From: Firmicutes bacterium UBA995
GTDB lineage: Bacteria > Bacillota > Sulfobacillia > UBA995
Assembly (NCBI GenBank): GCA_002291985.1
Contig: DBBB01000004.1
Coordinates: 1 to 8,500 of the forward strand
DNA length: 8,500 nt
Reading direction: 5' to 3'
Numbering within the stretch: the first letter of the stretch is position 1; every line of letters begins with the position of its first letter. A program made the translations under genes and the position numbers. A model generated the notes under the pieces. That model did not search any database, was not told where the DNA came from, and saw only the letters and a program-made list of their open reading frames with translations. Shown one piece after another: positions 5,970 through 8,500 of the stretch.

Positions 5970-6230
5970 ATGCTGTGCCCGGTGTGCAAGGTTGAGCTGA
6001 AGATGACCGATCGGCAGGGGATCGAGATCGATTACTGCCAGCAGTGCCGGGGCGTGTGGCTGGATCGCGGCGAACTGGACAAGATCATCGAGCGATCCAG
6101 CGACGACGACGACTTGGACCGTCGTTCCCCCGGCGGTTTCGACCCCCGGGATAGCCGGGACGCCCGGGATCTCCGGGATCCGCGGCGGCGGCGCAAGTCG
6201 TTCCTGGGGCAGATCCTGGACTTCGACTGA
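5970..6230 (+). CDS. Small TFIIB-type zinc-ribbon protein (zf-TFIIB family)
   Basis: The 86-residue product carries a single zinc ribbon: CPVC (C3, C6) and CQQC (C23, C26), followed by RGVWLDRGELDKII. This C-x2-C...C-x2-C-x3-W-x-D-x-GEL pattern is typical of the small bacterial zf-TFIIB-like family, whose molecular function is not well established. A charged, probably disordered linker follows, with acidic DDDD (45-48) then four RD-containing triplets (60-71). The end, RRRRKSFLGQILDFD, resembles the basic-then-FLG...DF tail seen in such proteins. ATG 5970 is chosen because GAGGAGG (5954-5960) lies nine bases upstream and the ribbon begins immediately; the frame is open back to 5925. The stop is 12 bases before speE, suggesting one transcript. 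Cytoplasmic; binding to nucleic acid or protein is only inferred. Confidence 0.88.
   Translation: MLCPVCKVELKMTDRQGIEIDYCQQCRGVWLDRGELDKIIERSSDDDDLDRRSPGGFDPRDSRDARDLRDPRRRRKSFLGQILDFD
6147..6182 (+). repeat. Four tandem 9-base repeats inside the zinc-ribbon gene
   Basis: Four in-frame copies of CGGGAYNNN encode RDS-RDA-RDL-RDP in the linker of the zinc-ribbon protein. The first six bases are almost identical between copies and the last three vary. It looks like slippage-type expansion of a disordered linker. Confidence 0.75.
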
Positions 6231-6242
6231 ACTTCGACGGAA

Positions 6243-7109
6243 ATGGAACTGTGGTTCACCGAGGTCCACAACAAGGATTTCGGCCTTCGCCTCCGCGTGA
6301 AGGAAACCCTGCACCGGGAAACCACGCCTTACCAACAACTGGCCGTCCTGGACACCTTCGAATTCGGCCGGGTGCTGGTGCTGGATGGGATCATCCAGAC
6401 TTCCGACCGGGATGAGTTCGTCTACCACGAATTGTTAGCCCACGTCCCCATGTTCACCCATCCCGCCCCCCGGCGGGTGATGGTGATCGGCGGCGGCGAT
6501 GGCGGCACGGTGCGGGAGGTCCTCCGCCATCCCACCGTGGAAGAAGTCGAGCTGGTGGAGATCGACCGCCAGGTGATCGAGGCGGCGCGCCGGTACTTCC
6601 CCGCCATCAGCCAGGGACTGGACGACCCCCGGGTGCGGGTGAACGTGGCCGACGGCATCGTCCGGGTCGCCCAGGCCCGGGCGGAATTCGACGTGATCCT
6701 CGTGGATTCTACCGACCCGGTGGGCCCGGCGGTCGGGCTGTTCCACGAGGACTTCTACGCTGCGGCCGCTCGCGCCCTGAAGGCCGGCGGGGTGTTCGCC
6801 GCCCAGACCGAGTGCCCCTGGCTTACCCCGGCCATGACCGTCAAGGCCTATCGCGGCATCGCCCGCGGCTTCCCCCTGGCTCGCCTGTACGCCGGCTGGG
6901 TACCCACCTATGCGAACTGGGCCTGGAGTTTCACCGTGGGCTCCCGCGGCCGCGACCCCCTGGACCCGGCCGTACCCGGGCCCCTGGCCGATCAACTTCC
7001 CACCCGCTACTACACCGCCGCCTTGCACCGGGGGGCGTTTGCCCTGCCCCGTTTCCTGGAAGCCATGTTGGCAGCGCCGGAATCGCCCCCGGCCGGGGGG
7101 CAGGGATGA
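6243..7109 (+). CDS. speE: Spermidine synthase (polyamine aminopropyltransferase)
   Basis: SpeE transfers the aminopropyl group of decarboxylated S-adenosylmethionine to putrescine, giving spermidine and methylthioadenosine, in the cytosol. The 288-residue length is normal. Visible features are the N-terminal beta-domain (LWFTEVHNKDFGLRLRVK), LDGIIQTSDRDEFVYHE (48-64), the nucleotide-binding GGGDGG (83-88), acidic VEID (106-109), VADG (135-138) and the catalytic loop DSTDPVGPA (155-163), with D155 and D158 in the positions expected for catalysis and amine binding. The exact amine accepted (putrescine, agmatine or longer) cannot be read from sequence. ATG 6243 has only a weak ACGGAA site, so coupling to the zinc-ribbon gene 12 bases upstream is likely. 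The stop overlaps the argS start by four bases (ATGA). In some Bacillota a small DUF1934 gene separates speE from argS; here it is absent. Confidence 0.96.
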   Translation: MELWFTEVHNKDFGLRLRVKETLHRETTPYQQLAVLDTFEFGRVLVLDGIIQTSDRDEFVYHELLAHVPMFTHPAPRRVMVIGGGDGGTVREVLRHPTVEEVELVEIDRQVIEAARRYFPAISQGLDDPRVRVNVADGIVRVAQARAEFDVILVDSTDPVGPAVGLFHEDFYAAAARALKAGGVFAAQTECPWLTPAMTVKAYRGIARGFPLARLYAGWVPTYANWAWSFTVGSRGRDPLDPAVPGPLADQLPTRYYTAALHRGAFALPRFLEAMLAAPESPPAGGQG

Positions 7110-8500
7110 AGGTGGGAGGGCCACCGGTCATCTTCCAGGTGCAGCGCGAGTTGCGCGCGGCCCTCGAGGGAGCGGCCGAGCGCGCCGGCTGGGCGGACAA
7201 GGTCCCGGCCACCGTCGAGGTGCCAAGAGACCCTGCCCACGGCGACTTCGCCAGCAACCTGGCGCTTGCCCTGGCCGGCCCGCTGGGCCAGGCGCCCCGC
7301 CGGATAGCCGATAGCCTGGCCGAGCACTTCGAGACTCGTGGCACCCGGGTGCGCAGCCTCGAGGTGGCCGGCCCGGGTTTCCTGAACTTCCGCCTGCACC
7401 CGACCTGGCTGGGGGAAGCCGTGCGCCAGGCGCTCGAGCAGGGGGGAGCGTATGGCCGCAGCGACGCCGGCGGCGGACAGAAGGTGCTGGTGGAATTCGT
7501 CAGCGCCAATCCCACCGGCCCCCTGGTGCTGGTGGCCGCCCGGGCCGCGGCGGTGGGCGATGTGCTCGCTTCGACCCTGGAGTGGTCGGGCCACCGGGCC
7601 GAGCGCGAGTACTATGTGAATGACGCCGGGCGCCAGGTGGAACTGCTGGCCGCGTCCCTGGAGGCTCGCATGCGCGAGCAGCAGGGCGAGCAAGCCGCCA
7701 TCCCCGATGGGGGATATCCCGGCATGTACCTCGTAGATCTGGCGGTCCAGGCCCTCCGGGATCTGGGACCCGGCATCCTCGACTCGCCCGCTCGCTACGA
7801 GGTCTTGCGGGAATACGCGGTCGAGCGCATGGTCGCGTCCCACCGCGCCGAGCTGGCCGCCTATGGCGTACACTTCGCCACCTGGTTCCGCGAAGCGGCC
7901 TTTCGTACGGCAGGCCGGGTTGCCGAACTCCTCGACCTCCTCGAACGCCGGGGGGCGGCTTACGAGCGCGACGGCGCCCGCTGGCTCGCCTCGAGCCGTT
8001 ACGGTGACGACAAGGATCGGGTCCTGATCAAGTCGGATGGGGAATACACGTACATCTTGCCCGACGCCGCCTACCACCTCGACAAGCTCCGACGCGGGCA
8101 TGAAAAACTCATCAACCTGTGGGGACCCGATCACCACGGCTACATCCCCCGCATGCAGGCGGCGCTCCAGGCCCTGGGGTACCCCCCCGGCACGCTGGAA
8201 GTGCTGATCGTGCAGTGGGTGCGGCTGCTGCGGGGCGGCGACCCCGTCCGCCTGTCCAAGCGGGGCGGGGTAACCATCCTGATGCGCGATCTGCTGGAGG
8301 AAGCGGGGACCGATGCCGCCCGTTTCTTTTTCTTGCTCCGCTCCCACGACAGCCCCATGGACTTCGACCTCGACCTGGCCAGACTCAAGGCGGCGGAGAA
8401 CCCGATCTATTACGTCCAGTACGCCCACGCTCGCATCGCCAGCATCCTGCGCGAGGCCGAGCGGCGGGCGATCGCCCCGGACCCCGCCCGGCTCGACCGG
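7106..8500 (+). CDS. argS: Arginyl-tRNA synthetase with divergent HIGH motif, 3' end cut off
   Basis: ArgS is the class I synthetase that charges tRNA-Arg with arginine in the cytosol. The 465 residues present cover the N-terminal tRNA-recognition domain (1-100), the catalytic core and the start of the anticodon-binding DALR domain; about 90-100 residues should follow. ArgS-specific segments are VEFVSANPTGPL (129-140), EYYVNDAGRQ (168-177), NLWGPDHHGY (337-346), RLSKR at the KMSK position (382-386) and DAARFFFLLRS (403-413). Oddly, the HIGH motif, normally H-x-G-H after TGPL, reads V-L-V-A (141-144), so both histidines and the glycine are absent. The frame is otherwise intact, so simple decay is unlikely. 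ATG 7106 overlaps the speE stop (ATGA), implying translational coupling; a GGGGGGCAGGG stretch precedes it, and GTG 7112 is an alternative start. Confidence 0.95.
   Translation, partial: MKVGGPPVIFQVQRELRAALEGAAERAGWADKVPATVEVPRDPAHGDFASNLALALAGPLGQAPRRIADSLAEHFETRGTRVRSLEVAGPGFLNFRLHPTWLGEAVRQALEQGGAYGRSDAGGGQKVLVEFVSANPTGPLVLVAARAAAVGDVLASTLEWSGHRAEREYYVNDAGRQVELLAASLEARMREQQGEQAAIPDGGYPGMYLVDLAVQALRDLGPGILDSPARYEVLREYAVERMVASHRAELAAYGVHFATWFREAAFRTAGRVAELLDLLERRGAAYERDGARWLASSRYGDDKDRVLIKSDGEYTYILPDAAYHLDKLRRGHEKLINLWGPDHHGYIPRMQAALQALGYPPGTLEVLIVQWVRLLRGGDPVRLSKRGGVTILMRDLLEEAGTDAARFFFLLRSHDSPMDFDLDLARLKAAENPIYYVQYAHARIASILREAERRAIAPDPARLDR

Noticed and set aside
6435..7124. Minus-strand open frame of 229 codons opposite speE
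   Set aside because: Glycine/proline/histidine-rich antisense shadow of a clear spermidine synthase, with no supporting start site.
7010..8428. Long minus-strand open frame of 472 codons opposite argS
   Set aside because: It is antisense to an unmistakable ArgS. Its translation has no recognisable domain, and long antisense frames are common in GC-rich coding DNA.
1..8500. CRISPR arrays, tRNA or rRNA genes, insertion sequences, or a defence or biosynthetic island
   Set aside because: No spaced direct repeats, cloverleaf-like sequences, transposase motifs or terminal inverted repeats were seen. Every large frame belongs to a conserved housekeeping gene.

Overview
This is a chromosomal replication-origin region, not an accessory or mobile island. 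The minus strand carries dnaA, dnaN, recF and the 5' part of gyrB. The plus strand carries, divergently, a small coiled-coil membrane protein, a small TFIIB-type zinc-ribbon protein, spermidine synthase (speE) and the 5' part of arginyl-tRNA synthetase (argS). The DNA is GC-rich, Shine-Dalgarno sequences are purine-rich and strong, and one clean extended -10 promoter is visible. The dnaA-dnaN-recF-gyrB order with speE next to argS suggests a GC-rich, possibly thermophilic or deep-branching Bacillota (Firmicutes). That assignment is inference from gene order and protein style, with no database comparison.

Layout from left to right: gyrB (1-1330, minus, cut at the edge inside the Toprim domain); a 145-base gap holding the likely gyrB promoter; recF (1476-2591, minus); dnaN (2608-3717, minus); a 218-base origin segment (3718-3935); dnaA (3936-5291, minus); a 340-base divergent intergenic region (5292-5631) with a cluster of DnaA boxes; then the plus-strand cluster at 5632-5937, 5970-6230, speE 6243-7109 and argS 7106-8500 (cut at the edge).

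The origin looks bipartite, as in Bacillus subtilis. One DnaA-box cluster lies upstream of dnaA, where it may also autoregulate dnaA. A second segment between dnaA and dnaN has the order DnaA box, GC-rich block, TAG/TAA trinucleotides, then an AT-richer stretch, which is the layout of a DnaA-trio basal unwinding element. That AT-richer stretch also has six GATC sites within 48 bases. Genes on both sides are mostly transcribed away from the origin, in line with replication.

The most unusual protein feature is in ArgS. The class I HIGH-type signature is replaced by aliphatic residues, while the surrounding ArgS motifs are intact. I found no evidence of a new multi-gene system, CRISPR array, insertion sequence or RNA gene.
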